Shown here: in pieces, positions 26,590-35,622 of the stretch
How positions within the stretch are numbered: the stretch's first letter is position 1
Layout of the letters: each line of letters starts with the position of its first letter
Source: Flavobacteriaceae bacterium YJPT1-3
GTDB lineage: Bacteria; Bacteroidota; Bacteroidia; Flavobacteriales; Flavobacteriaceae
Reading direction: 5' to 3'
DNA: 64,000 nucleotides
Assembly (NCBI GenBank): GCA_029866965.1
Contig: CP123444.1
Coordinates: forward strand, 124,001 to 188,000
Program-made: the position numbers and the translations under genes
Notes under the pieces: model-generated
What the model was told of the DNA's origin: nothing
Seen by the model: the letters and a program-made list of their open reading frames with translations, nothing else
The model's database searches: none

Positions 26590-27492
26590 ATGAATGCAGT
26601 AAAAACCACCTTTAGTATTAAGGACCTGGAGAGTTTAGGAGGCGTTAAGGCGCATACGATCCGTATCTGGGAAAAACGGTATAATCTTTTAGAACCCCAA
26701 CGAACACCCACCAATATACGCACCTACACCCTCGCCGATCTGCAAAAGCTTCTGAACGTGCGTTTTCTTTTGGACAACAACTATAAGATTTCTAAGGTAG
26801 CCAAGCACGACAGCAAGGCCATTGCTGCCATGGTCGCTGATTTAGTCGCTCGAAAAAACGCAGAAATAACCTCTCATGCGATCAACTCCTTGAAGATCGC
26901 CATGATGAATTTCGATCAGGAATTGTTTCAAGCCACCTATGACGCCTTGCGCGAAGATTTGTCCTTTCAGGAGGTTTTTATACAGGCTTTTATCCCATTA
27001 TTGCATGAGATCGGGCTGCTTTGGCAAACCGATACCATCAATCCGGCGCATGAGCATTTTATTTATAATTTGATCAAGCAAAAAATCGTACTCCAGACTG
27101 AAAAAGTACAACAGCAAGTGGGGACTCAAAAGAAGACCACTTTTGTGTTATTCCTTCCGGAAAATGAAATTCATGAATTGGGTCTGATTTACCTCAATTA
27201 TGAGCTTATTGCCAAAGGATATAAAACCATTTATCTGGGCCAGAGCATTCAATTGGAGAGTCTGGAATACTTATCGCTCAACCATCCAGAAATCGCTTTT
27301 GTTTCTTACTTTACCGTGAAACCGGAACCCGATGAACTTCCCGAGTACCTCGAGACTTTCAATACCACCTTTAAAAAGTTTACCCATCAATTGCACGTAT
27401 TAGGCTATCGTGTTCAAGAGCTGAACGCAACAAAAACGCCCAAAAATGTGCAGGTCCACAAAAAAATAGAAGACTTTATTCAAACGCTATAA
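26590..27492 (+). CDS. CarH-type B12-dependent MerR light-responsive repressor
   Basis: A 300-residue regulator. Residues 8-70 form a MerR helix-turn-helix and wing (IKDLESLGGVKAHTIRIWEKRY). Residues about 93-170 form the four-helix bundle and contain W145 x9 E155-H156, the signature that shields adenosylcobalamin in CarH. Residues about 184-290 are a cobalamin-binding Rossmann domain with E193-x-H195-x-x-G198, giving the lower axial histidine. In Thermus and Myxococcus such proteins bind DNA in the dark and release it when light breaks the Co-C bond. All diagnostic residues are present. It leads a tight carotenoid operon (13 bp to crtI) and has an inverted-repeat operator. Confidence 0.85.
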   Translation: MNAVKTTFSIKDLESLGGVKAHTIRIWEKRYNLLEPQRTPTNIRTYTLADLQKLLNVRFLLDNNYKISKVAKHDSKAIAAMVADLVARKNAEITSHAINSLKIAMMNFDQELFQATYDALREDLSFQEVFIQAFIPLLHEIGLLWQTDTINPAHEHFIYNLIKQKIVLQTEKVQQQVGTQKKTTFVLFLPENEIHELGLIYLNYELIAKGYKTIYLGQSIQLESLEYLSLNHPEIAFVSYFTVKPEPDELPEYLETFNTTFKKFTHQLHVLGYRVQELNATKTPKNVQVHKKIEDFIQTL

Positions 27493-27505
27493 GCGGCCCC
27501 ACTCT

Positions 27506-28966
27506 ATGACAAAGAAAATAATTGTAATCGGCTCCGGTTTTTCCTCTCTTGCGGGTGCTTGCTATTTAGCGAAACAAGGCCACGAAGTTCATATTTACGA
27601 AAAAAACAATACCGTAGGCGGACGTGCCCGACAGCATAAGCGCGATGGGTTTACCTTTGATATCGGACCCACCTGGTACTGGATGCCGGATGTTTTTGAG
27701 CGTTTCTTCGCCGACTTTGGTAAAAAACCGGAAGACTATTACGAATTGATCAAACTGGGCCCTGCATATCGGGTCTATTTCGGGCCCGATGATTACATCA
27801 CTATAGAAGATACCCTGGAAAAGATCAAAGCCGCTTTTGAAGCGGAGGAACCAGGAAGTGCAGCCAAATTACAAGAATTCATAGACGAGGCTCAGAACAA
27901 TTACGACATTGCGATCAAAGATCTGGTTTATCGCCCGGGTGTAAGTCCCCTGGAATTGGTAACTCCGGTAACCATTCGGAAGATCGGATCCTTCTTCAGT
28001 ACCATTTCAAAGGAAGTCCGCAAGGAATTCAACAATCCTAAACTGATCGCGATCCTGGAGTTCCCGGTACTGTTCCTGGGAGCGAAGCCCAGCAACACCC
28101 CGGCTTTTTACAGTTTTATGAACTACGCCGACTTTGGAATTGGCACCTTTCATCCCAAAGATGGTATGTACTCGGTGATCCTCGCCATGAAAACGCTGGC
28201 TGAAGAATTGGGCGTAACCATCCACACCAATCAAGAGGTGAGCGCTATAGCTATTGAAGATCGCAAAGTTACCGGGGTGGAATCTAATGGTGCTTTCGCG
28301 AAAGCGGACGTCGTCCTTTCCGGAGCCGATTACCATCATACAGAAACGCTACTTCCCGCCAAGTTGCGGCAGTATTCAGAGAACTACTGGGAATCGCGCA
28401 CCTTTGCGCCCTCCTCCCTACTGTTTTACGTGGGCTTCGATAAAAAATTGAAAAATGTGGATCATCACACCTTGTTTTTCGATGTGGACTTTGAGCAACA
28501 TGCCAGGGCTATTTACGATGATCCCGCCTGGCCGGAAGATCCTTTATTTTACGCCAGCTTTCCCTCCATCACCGATGACAGCTGCGCCCCGGACGGTCAG
28601 GAAGCCGGGATATTTCTGATCCCGCTAGCGCCTGGATTGGAAGACACCCCTGAGCTTCGGGCTCAATATTTTGACAAGATCATGCAACGCTTCGAGCGCT
28701 TGACGGGGCAAAGTGTACAAGAAAATATTATCTTTAGTGATTCCTTTTGTGTGAATGACTTTATTGAAGCTTATCACAGCTATAAGGGAAATGCATATGG
28801 AATGGCCAATACCTTATTACAAACTGCTTTTCTGAGGCCAAAATTGAAAAGCAAAAAGGTCAAGAATCTATTTTTTACCGGGCAGCTGACCGTTCCCGGA
28901 CCTGGAGTTCCGCCTTCGCTTATATCTGGTAAGCTGACGGCCGAGCTTATTGAACAACAATTATAG
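27506..28966 (+). CDS. crtI: Phytoene desaturase CrtI
   Basis: A 486-residue FAD-dependent carotene desaturase. The dinucleotide-binding strand KKIIVIGSGFSSLAGACYLAKQGHEVHIYEK is at the N-terminus, followed by GGRARQH and GPTWYWMPDVFERFF, typical of bacterial CrtI. The C-terminus has FFTGQLTVPGPGVPPSLISG, the second FAD-contact block. It converts phytoene to lycopene in four desaturations at the membrane. It is separated from crtB by 6 bp. A palindrome copy (28292-28305) encodes AFAKA. Confidence 0.92.
   Translation: MTKKIIVIGSGFSSLAGACYLAKQGHEVHIYEKNNTVGGRARQHKRDGFTFDIGPTWYWMPDVFERFFADFGKKPEDYYELIKLGPAYRVYFGPDDYITIEDTLEKIKAAFEAEEPGSAAKLQEFIDEAQNNYDIAIKDLVYRPGVSPLELVTPVTIRKIGSFFSTISKEVRKEFNNPKLIAILEFPVLFLGAKPSNTPAFYSFMNYADFGIGTFHPKDGMYSVILAMKTLAEELGVTIHTNQEVSAIAIEDRKVTGVESNGAFAKADVVLSGADYHHTETLLPAKLRQYSENYWESRTFAPSSLLFYVGFDKKLKNVDHHTLFFDVDFEQHARAIYDDPAWPEDPLFYASFPSITDDSCAPDGQEAGIFLIPLAPGLEDTPELRAQYFDKIMQRFERLTGQSVQENIIFSDSFCVNDFIEAYHSYKGNAYGMANTLLQTAFLRPKLKSKKVKNLFFTGQLTVPGPGVPPSLISGKLTAELIEQQL
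28292..28305. repeat. GCTTTCGCGAAAGC palindrome, copy 8
   Basis: Exact copy in crtI, read as A-F-A-K-A. Confidence 0.95.
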
Positions 28967-28972
28967 TACCGC

Positions 28973-29812
28973 ATGAAGATTATTTTTGACCAGGTTTCTG
29001 CAGCATGTGCCAAGACGGTAACCCAATCGTACAGCACTTCTTTTGCCAGTGCGACCAAAATGTTAGCCCCATCTATCCGACAGGATATTTACAACATATA
29101 CGGCTTTGTTCGCTTTGCCGATGAGATCGTTGACACCTTTCACGAGTATGACAAAGAAGCCCTTTTTAAACGCTTTGAACAATCCTTAGCCGAAAGTCTG
29201 GACGAGGGAATCAGTATGAATCCCATACTGAATGCTTTTCAACATACCGTACACAAATACGGTATTGAAAAGCATCTGATAGACTCCTTTATGGACAGTA
29301 TGCGGTTAGACCTGTCTAAGTCCAAATACTTGAGTGAAGACGAATACAAAGCGTACATTTATGGCTCTGCTGATGTGGTCGGCCTGATGTGTCTCACCGT
29401 TTTTGTTAAAGGTGATAAAGAGCGTTATGAAAGCTTACGCGAAAGTGCCATGAGTTTGGGCTCTGCGTTCCAAAAGGTCAATTTTCTAAGGGATCTTAAA
29501 GCCGATTACGAAGAATTAAGTCGGACCTACTTCCCCAACACCAATCTGGCTGAGCTCGATGAAGCTTCCAAAGAGCGCATCATTGCGGAGATCGAAGATG
29601 ATTTTGCAAGAGGGCTGTCCGGAATACATAAACTGCCCGTAGAGGCAAAATTTGGTGTTTACTGTGCCTACCGATACTACCGCAAGCTTTTGCACAAATT
29701 GAAACGCACCCCATCTAAAGAAATTAAAAATGCTCGCATTCGAGTCCCCAATTACGTAAAAGCCGGATTGTTGGCTCGGAGCTACGTTAAATACCGCTTA
29801 AACCTTATTTAA
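28973..29812 (+). CDS. crtB: Phytoene synthase CrtB
   Basis: A 279-residue squalene/phytoene-synthase family enzyme. The first aspartate motif is in FVRFADEIVDTFHEYD and the second in NFLRDLKADYEE, and SYSTSFASATKML near the start is typical. It joins two geranylgeranyl diphosphates to phytoene. It lies between crtI and crtZ with gaps of 6 and 1 bp, so translation is probably coupled. A lycopene cyclase is not visible in the window and must be elsewhere if zeaxanthin is the end product. Confidence 0.92.
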   Translation: MKIIFDQVSAACAKTVTQSYSTSFASATKMLAPSIRQDIYNIYGFVRFADEIVDTFHEYDKEALFKRFEQSLAESLDEGISMNPILNAFQHTVHKYGIEKHLIDSFMDSMRLDLSKSKYLSEDEYKAYIYGSADVVGLMCLTVFVKGDKERYESLRESAMSLGSAFQKVNFLRDLKADYEELSRTYFPNTNLAELDEASKERIIAEIEDDFARGLSGIHKLPVEAKFGVYCAYRYYRKLLHKLKRTPSKEIKNARIRVPNYVKAGLLARSYVKYRLNLI

Positions 29813-29813
29813 A

Positions 29814-30272
29814 ATGCAAACCCTGTATTGGATACTCATTTTCGTACTCACTTTTTTGATCATGGAGTTTCTGGCCTGGGCTACTCACAAATACGTCATG
29901 CACGGTTTTCTGTGGCGCTGGCACAAAGATCACCATCATAAGGACCACGATTCCTGGTGGGAACGCAATGATCTCTTTTTCATCTTCTATGCACTGGTCA
30001 GTATTGGCTTCTTTTTGCTGTGGAGGTATACGTCCTTTTGGATGGGACTGCCTATAGGACTGGGCATTTTCGCCTACGGCTTTGCCTATTTTATGGTGCA
30101 TGATATTTTTATTCATCAGCGCTTTAAATTATTCCGAAATGCCAATAACTGGTACGCCAAAGCCATTCGAAGAGCCCATAAGATGCACCACAAGCATCTG
30201 GGTAAAGGCGATGGGGAATCTTTTGGCATGCTCATCCCGCCATTGAAATATTTCAAGCAGGCACGGAAATAG
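29814..30272 (+). CDS. crtZ: Beta-carotene hydroxylase CrtZ
   Basis: A 152-residue membrane di-iron hydroxylase of the fatty-acid-hydroxylase superfamily. Histidine clusters HKYVMH, HKDHHHKDH, HDIFIHQ and HKMHHKH provide the iron ligands, with hydrophobic helices near 5-25 and 55-90. It hydroxylates the beta-ionone rings at C3 and C3', giving zeaxanthin from beta-carotene. The stop of crtB and the start of crtZ are 1 bp apart. Confidence 0.9.
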   Translation: MQTLYWILIFVLTFLIMEFLAWATHKYVMHGFLWRWHKDHHHKDHDSWWERNDLFFIFYALVSIGFFLLWRYTSFWMGLPIGLGIFAYGFAYFMVHDIFIHQRFKLFRNANNWYAKAIRRAHKMHHKHLGKGDGESFGMLIPPLKYFKQARK

Positions 30273-30273
30273 G

Positions 30274-30816
30274 ATGCTTGACGAACTCTTTGTCGACCTT
30301 AAACACGAGATCAAAATGGGTTACCTCAAAAAGAGGCATCCCTTTCGTTGGGTCACCTTAGCCACAACCGATGAACAAACCGGTACTCGAATGCGTACCG
30401 TGGTCTTGAGGGATTGTCGGGAAGAGCTCAATCTTCTTTTTTATACCGATGGGCGATCGACTAAAATCGATCAGATTAAAAGAGATCCGCGAGCCTCGGT
30501 CCTGCTTTACCATCCTAAGAAATTGCTGCAATTGACCGTTTACGGAAAGCTTCTTCTCCATACTTCCGGACCAGACTATGAGAATCGATGGGCCGGTATT
30601 CCGGAAAAATCAAGAAAAGACTACATTACCGAACGACCACCAGGAAGCCCTATTGCCAATCCGGACGAGGTGGATTATCAAAACAAGCATCATTTTACCC
30701 TCATGGAGCTGGTACCCGAGCGCGTAGATTATCTCCGTTTAAAGCGCCCTAATCATCTTCGAGCTACTTTTGAACGCGTAGAGGGAGACTGGCAGGGACA
30801 GTGGCTTGTACCTTAG
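30274..30816 (+). CDS. Pyridoxamine-5'-phosphate-oxidase-like FMN protein
   Basis: A 180-residue split-barrel protein of the PNPOx-like FMN-binding group. MRTVVLRDCREELNLLFYTDGRSTKIDQIKRDPRASVLLYHPKKLLQLTVYG follows the PNPOx pattern (RTVVLR, TDxRSxK). The C-terminal PNPOx catalytic tail is different: it ends WQGQWLVP, so it is closer to the Alr4036-like group than to PdxH. Function unknown; a flavin-dependent role linked to light or oxidative stress is possible because it is the last gene of the carotenoid operon, 1 bp after crtZ. Its stop abuts the stop of the convergent bshC. Confidence 0.7.
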   Translation: MLDELFVDLKHEIKMGYLKKRHPFRWVTLATTDEQTGTRMRTVVLRDCREELNLLFYTDGRSTKIDQIKRDPRASVLLYHPKKLLQLTVYGKLLLHTSGPDYENRWAGIPEKSRKDYITERPPGSPIANPDEVDYQNKHHFTLMELVPERVDYLRLKRPNHLRATFERVEGDWQGQWLVP

Positions 30817-32418
30817 TTAGTGGTCAAAGGTGATCACGGTGAACTGCAATTCCAGCGGATCGAGAGATTGCCGTAGCTGGGTGATCAGTGTCGATCCGTA
30901 CTCTTTGTAAAAATCAGCGAAATTGGTAGTGCGCTCTTGCAGACTCTGACGTGGAAACAGATCTTCTTGCAAAGCGGCCAATCGTTCCACCTGATCACTC
31001 AATTTACGCTTTTGAGCCTTGAGTAGACGGTGTTCCAGATGATCCAGCCCTTTGAGCTGCTTCACTTCCTGAGCCTTGACGGCCCCCAGGAAGGAGGCGT
31101 CTGTTTTTTCAGCCAGCGCATACAAGGCTTCAAATTGTTGGATCAAATGCTCCTTTTGCGGTGCGAAGTTAATGTCAATATTGGAAATGACCCGTATTTT
31201 CTGATTGATCAGATCATTCCGCTTTAAGAACAACTGTTTTAAGCTTACGTCCAGCCGATCGGCCTTTTGTTTCTGCTTGGCTGTTCGCAATAGCGCTGAG
31301 TTTCGCAGCAACAGAATGGGAAATGGAACCTCAACTGCCCCGAAATAATCCTTTAATTGAAACCAATAAGCCAACTCTCCACCTCCACCTATGTAGCAGA
31401 GATTGGGCAGGATCACTTCCTGATAAAGCGGCCTGAGCAAGGCATTGGGAGAAAATCGTTCCGGATACTGCTCCAGTTCTTGCCAAAGTTCATCCTGCGT
31501 AAATCGCAGTTCAGTTTCATTGACGTAAAAGGCATCGTCCTTTTTCAGGATGCGCTCCCGCAGTCCTTTTTTAATATAGAAAAGATTGATTTCCCGAGGA
31601 TGTACTTGTTCTGAATACCCCAAATCGGTCAATCGCTTAGTGGTGTCTGTGACCTCCCGGTGGGCGATCTGTTCCTCCAATTCTTTCTTGACCAACGGCA
31701 CAAAGACCTCTTTCAATGATCGATCGTTACCATCAACGATAACCAGACCGTATTCTTTAAACAATTGATGGGCAATGGTTCGGGTGGCCGCAGTGAGATT
31801 ATCGTGTTTCAGGTAGCCCTGCTCAAAAAGAGTACAAAGCTCCTGGGCCATGGGGCTACTCCCCAGTTGCGCACAAAACTGCTCGTACACCTCCTCCAGT
31901 CCCTGAGTATTCAATTCTCCCACGGGACCGGAAGCCTGTCGATTCCATTGGACCTTTTTCCCTTCGAAATTGAAAAAATTGATCTCCTCAAAATCATGAT
32001 CTTCTGAAGCCATCCAATAGATGGGTACGAAGTGATAGTCGGTATACTCCTCTTGAAGTTGCTTCGCCAAATTAATGGCTGAAATAATCTTGTATAGAAA
32101 ATACAAGGGACCCGTAAAGAGATTGAGCTGGTGACCCGTGGTCACCGTAAAGGTATTCTCTTGGCGTAAGGATTCTATCTGAGTCAAACACCGTTCTTTA
32201 TCATCCAGATGCTCGTATTGGGTGATCAAGGCATCCGCAAGGACCTTACGATGAGCAGTGCTAAAGGCAGCGGACTTTTCTTTAATCTGGTCTTTAAAAG
32301 ACTCCAGTTTGGGGAAACGATGGTAGAAAGATTTCAATTCTTCCTTTTGATCGAGATAATCGTTGATAAGGCTTGAAAAATAGCCGGTGTCTCGATAAGG
32401 AATGCTTGTTTTAGTCAT
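30817..32418 (-). CDS. bshC: BshC, bacillithiol cysteine-adding enzyme
   Basis: A 533-residue protein with the hallmarks of BshC: VTTGHQLNLFTGPLYFLYKI near residue 95, IYWMASEDHDFEEI near 140, and YIGGGGELAYWFQLK near 345, followed by a long coiled-coil segment (about 380-500). BshC joins cysteine to glucosaminyl-malate, the last step of bacillithiol synthesis. ATG at 32418 is preferred over the TTG one codon upstream. BshA and BshB are not in the window. A BstA-like bacillithiol transferase fragment at the right edge supports a bacillithiol-using cell. Confidence 0.92.
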   Translation of the reverse strand: MTKTSIPYRDTGYFSSLINDYLDQKEELKSFYHRFPKLESFKDQIKEKSAAFSTAHRKVLADALITQYEHLDDKERCLTQIESLRQENTFTVTTGHQLNLFTGPLYFLYKIISAINLAKQLQEEYTDYHFVPIYWMASEDHDFEEINFFNFEGKKVQWNRQASGPVGELNTQGLEEVYEQFCAQLGSSPMAQELCTLFEQGYLKHDNLTAATRTIAHQLFKEYGLVIVDGNDRSLKEVFVPLVKKELEEQIAHREVTDTTKRLTDLGYSEQVHPREINLFYIKKGLRERILKKDDAFYVNETELRFTQDELWQELEQYPERFSPNALLRPLYQEVILPNLCYIGGGGELAYWFQLKDYFGAVEVPFPILLLRNSALLRTAKQKQKADRLDVSLKQLFLKRNDLINQKIRVISNIDINFAPQKEHLIQQFEALYALAEKTDASFLGAVKAQEVKQLKGLDHLEHRLLKAQKRKLSDQVERLAALQEDLFPRQSLQERTTNFADFYKEYGSTLITQLRQSLDPLELQFTVITFDH

Positions 32419-32554
32419 CAATGTGCAGTTACTGCGCCCTAAGCCCAGAGCGTAAATTTAAAAGGACGCTTAAGCCCCTCCTGCCAAATTTACGTTAAAT
32501 CGCCAATTCTCTTCCTTGGCTTTTTCTTAGCTTTAGCGATAAACAAACCAATCC

Positions 32555-35050
32555 ATGTACCGCACTCTCTTTCTACTCCCACTGCTCTTAGTGAGCTTTT
32601 TACTTACCGCTCAAACCGTTCAAAAACCCGCAGAATTTTTAGGGTATGAAATCGGGGCTCAATTCTCCCGCCACGCTGATGTTGTTGGTTATTTTACGCA
32701 TGTTGCTGAGAATAGCGAATGGGTGACCTATCAGGAATACGGCAAGACCAACGAACGTAGGCCCCTTACCTACGCCATAGTAACCAGTCCGCAGAATCAC
32801 GCCGCCCTGGAAACGCTACGTAAGAATCATCTGGGGCAAATTGGTATCCTGGAGGGCGCTTTCGCGAAAGCGGATAAAGCCGTCGTCTGGCTAAGCTACA
32901 ATGTGCATGGCAACGAGGCTTCAAGTACAGAGGCTGCCATGAATACGCTTTATAAACTAATCACCGAAAAACAAGACTGGTTACAAAACACCATCGTCAT
33001 TATGGATCCCTGCATCAACCCGGATGGACGCGACCGCTACGCCAACTGGTACAATCAGGTGAAGGCTACCCCTTACGATGTCGATCCTCAGGCAGCAGAA
33101 CACAACGAACCCTGGCCGGGAGGGCGCCCCAACCATTACCTTTTCGATCTGAACCGCGATTGGGCCTGGGCCTCTCAAGTGGAGAGTCAGCAACGTCTAA
33201 AAATTTACAATCAATGGTTGCCTCATGTTCATGTCGATTTTCACGAACAAGGCATTAATGAACCTTATTATTTTGCCCCGGCAGCGGAGCCTTTTCACGA
33301 GGTGATCACCGATTTTCAGCGTGACTTTCAAACGGAGATCGGTCAGAACCACGCCCGCTATTTTGATCAGGAAGGCTGGCTTTTCTTTACCAAAGAACGC
33401 TTTGATCTCCTCTATCCCAGCTATGGAGATACCTACCCTACCTTTTTAGGGGCGATCGGAATGACCTATGAACAGGCAGGGCACGGCCGTGCAGGACTAG
33501 GCATACGAACGGATGAAGGGTACATCCTCACCCTGAAAGACCGGGTAGCCCACCATACCACCACCGGATTATCCACTGTAGAAGTAGCCAGTCGCAATGT
33601 AGACCGGTTGAATACCGAATTTCAAAAATTCTACAGCAATACAAATAGCAAATACAAGAGCTTTGTATTGACCGGCAACCAGGACAATATGGATGCCTTG
33701 ACCGAGCTGTTGGACCGTCATCAAATCAAGTACGGGTATACCGGCAAAGGGAAGACCTCTGGTTACCGCTATACCGATAAGGCCTCTAATGCCCTGTCTT
33801 ACGATCAGGCTCTGGTTGTGAGTACCAATCAACCTAAGGGAACCATGGTCAAAGTACTCTTTGAGCCGGATGCCCAATTGAGTAATCCACTGACCTATGA
33901 CATTACCGCCTGGAGTCTACCCCATGCTTTTGGTCTAGATGCTGTGGCCAGCAGCAGTCTGGTGTCGGCCAAGTCTGCACCTAGCAAAATGGGCCTACAA
34001 AACAGTCCTAACCCCAGTGGCGCCGGCTACCTCTCTAAATGGGACAGCATGGACGATGCCCGTTTTCTGGCCGCCTTGCTCAAAGCGGATATCAAAGTAC
34101 GGATGACGGAGCGCCCGTTGACCAGCAACGGACAATCCTTTGAGCGCGGCTCACTTATCATCACCAAGAGTGATAATCGTTCTCGAGAAGACTTTGACCA
34201 GATGGTCATGGATATCGCCAACAAGCACCAAAGAAAATTAACCGTTGCCCAGACCAGTTTTTCCACTGCCGGACCCGATTTTGGTTCGCCGGACATCAAG
34301 CTGATCAATGCGCCTTCTATTGCGATGCTTAAAGGAGACTATGTAAGTTCGTTAGGCTATGGGGCGACCTGGCATTATTTGGAGCAGCAACTCCATTATC
34401 CGGTCACATCTATCGATACGGATGATTTCAAACGCACCGATCTGTCGAAATACAACATCCTCATCATGCCGAATGGCTACTACGGAGGCTATTTGGATGA
34501 GACAGCCATGCAAAAAGTAACTGAATTCCTGCGCCGTGGGGGCAAAGTGATCGCTGTAGACAATGCCCTAAGCGCCTTTTCCGGAAAGGATGGATTTGGA
34601 CTTACACCAAATGAAAACGCTCCGGACGATAAGACCAAAACTAAAGAGAACGAAGACTTAATTCCTTATGCGGAACGGGAAAAGGACAATGTTAAAAATC
34701 TGATCACCGGAAGCATCTTTAAAACCCAACTGGACAATACCCATCCTCTAGCGTTTGGGTATGGAGGCACCTACTACAGCCTCAAGTTGGGCAGTGATTC
34801 CTATGCTTATCTGGACAATGGTTTCAATGTAGCCTACATCAAAGGAGATCCTCAAAGTGTAGCCGGTTTTGCCGGGGCCGATGCCAAGGCCAAATTATCG
34901 AATTCTTTGGTGTTTGGAGAGCAGCGCGTGGGTCGAGGCAGTATCATTTATATGGTTGACGACCCGTTATTTAGGGCTTTCTGGGAAAACGGTAAGCTCT
35001 TTTTTGCCAACGCTCTTTTTATGGTGAATAATGATGTAGCCCGCTTGTAA
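32555..35050 (+). CDS. Secreted M14-family zinc carboxypeptidase
   Basis: An 831-residue exported protein (signal peptide about 1-19, ending LLTAQ). Zinc ligands H118 and E121 are in NVHGNEASSTEA; NPDGRDRY, LNRDWAW and the third ligand region HVHVDFHEQG follow, and the catalytic Glu is likely in MTYEQAGHGRAG. A long C-terminal part (about 380-831) with a GATase-like segment (YNILIMPNGYYGGYLDE ... GGKVIAVD) is typical of this flavobacterial M14 group. It probably digests peptides outside the cytoplasm. A palindrome copy at residues 101-105 encodes AFAKA. Confidence 0.85.
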   Translation: MYRTLFLLPLLLVSFLLTAQTVQKPAEFLGYEIGAQFSRHADVVGYFTHVAENSEWVTYQEYGKTNERRPLTYAIVTSPQNHAALETLRKNHLGQIGILEGAFAKADKAVVWLSYNVHGNEASSTEAAMNTLYKLITEKQDWLQNTIVIMDPCINPDGRDRYANWYNQVKATPYDVDPQAAEHNEPWPGGRPNHYLFDLNRDWAWASQVESQQRLKIYNQWLPHVHVDFHEQGINEPYYFAPAAEPFHEVITDFQRDFQTEIGQNHARYFDQEGWLFFTKERFDLLYPSYGDTYPTFLGAIGMTYEQAGHGRAGLGIRTDEGYILTLKDRVAHHTTTGLSTVEVASRNVDRLNTEFQKFYSNTNSKYKSFVLTGNQDNMDALTELLDRHQIKYGYTGKGKTSGYRYTDKASNALSYDQALVVSTNQPKGTMVKVLFEPDAQLSNPLTYDITAWSLPHAFGLDAVASSSLVSAKSAPSKMGLQNSPNPSGAGYLSKWDSMDDARFLAALLKADIKVRMTERPLTSNGQSFERGSLIITKSDNRSREDFDQMVMDIANKHQRKLTVAQTSFSTAGPDFGSPDIKLINAPSIAMLKGDYVSSLGYGATWHYLEQQLHYPVTSIDTDDFKRTDLSKYNILIMPNGYYGGYLDETAMQKVTEFLRRGGKVIAVDNALSAFSGKDGFGLTPNENAPDDKTKTKENEDLIPYAEREKDNVKNLITGSIFKTQLDNTHPLAFGYGGTYYSLKLGSDSYAYLDNGFNVAYIKGDPQSVAGFAGADAKAKLSNSLVFGEQRVGRGSIIYMVDDPLFRAFWENGKLFFANALFMVNNDVARL
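32858..32871. repeat. GCTTTCGCGAAAGC palindrome, copy 9
   Basis: Exact copy in the M14 peptidase gene, read as A-F-A-K-A. Confidence 0.95.
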
Positions 35051-35051
35051 C

Positions 35052-35609
35052 GTGAGTCCGCTGGAACTAAAAATCATTGAAAGTCTAGTAGCCCTAATGG
35101 TGCTTCTTTTGGTGCGTTATGCGGCGGCCCGACTCATCGTACGTCGTTATCGCAATGCCAATTTTGACATTACCCGTAAAGAACTGACCATCAAACTCAT
35201 CAACGTCCTCTTTTTTGTGATCCTGGGGTTTGGATTGGCCGGGATATGGGGACTTACCGGAGCTCAGATCTTTGCGTATATCACTTCGGTGTTGACCATT
35301 CTTGGAGTGGCTTTTTTTGCACAATGGTCCTTACTAAGCAACATCACCTCCGGGTTGATTTTATTCTTTAACCATCCCATGAAACTGGGCGATTATATTG
35401 AGATCGTCGATAAAGATTTCCCTATGGAAGGGCGAGTGGAAAACATTACCTTGTTCTTTCTTCACTTACGCAACAAAGACAATCAGGTGTATACCTTGTC
35501 CAATTCGATGGTGGTCCAGAAAACCATGCGCATTATGGCGCCTGATGAAATAGAAGAGCTTTTGAAAGAACAGGAAGAGGAAGAGGAGAATACCGCCAAC
35601 ATTGATTAA
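35052..35609 (+). CDS. Small MscS-type mechanosensitive channel (GTG start)
   Basis: A 185-residue protein with helices near 8-27, 50-70 and 75-100 and the MscS pore and upper-beta block AFFAQWSLLSNITSGLILFFNHPMKLGDYIEI. The C-terminal domain is short and ends in an acidic tail (EEQEEEEENT...). It would relieve osmotic down-shock in the inner membrane. It starts with GTG one base after the M14 stop, so it depends on translation of that gene; its own stop is 13 bp before the M16 peptidase start. Confidence 0.85.
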   Translation: MSPLELKIIESLVALMVLLLVRYAAARLIVRRYRNANFDITRKELTIKLINVLFFVILGFGLAGIWGLTGAQIFAYITSVLTILGVAFFAQWSLLSNITSGLILFFNHPMKLGDYIEIVDKDFPMEGRVENITLFFLHLRNKDNQVYTLSNSMVVQKTMRIMAPDEIEELLKEQEEEEENTANID

Positions 35610-35622
35610 ACACCCGTATACG

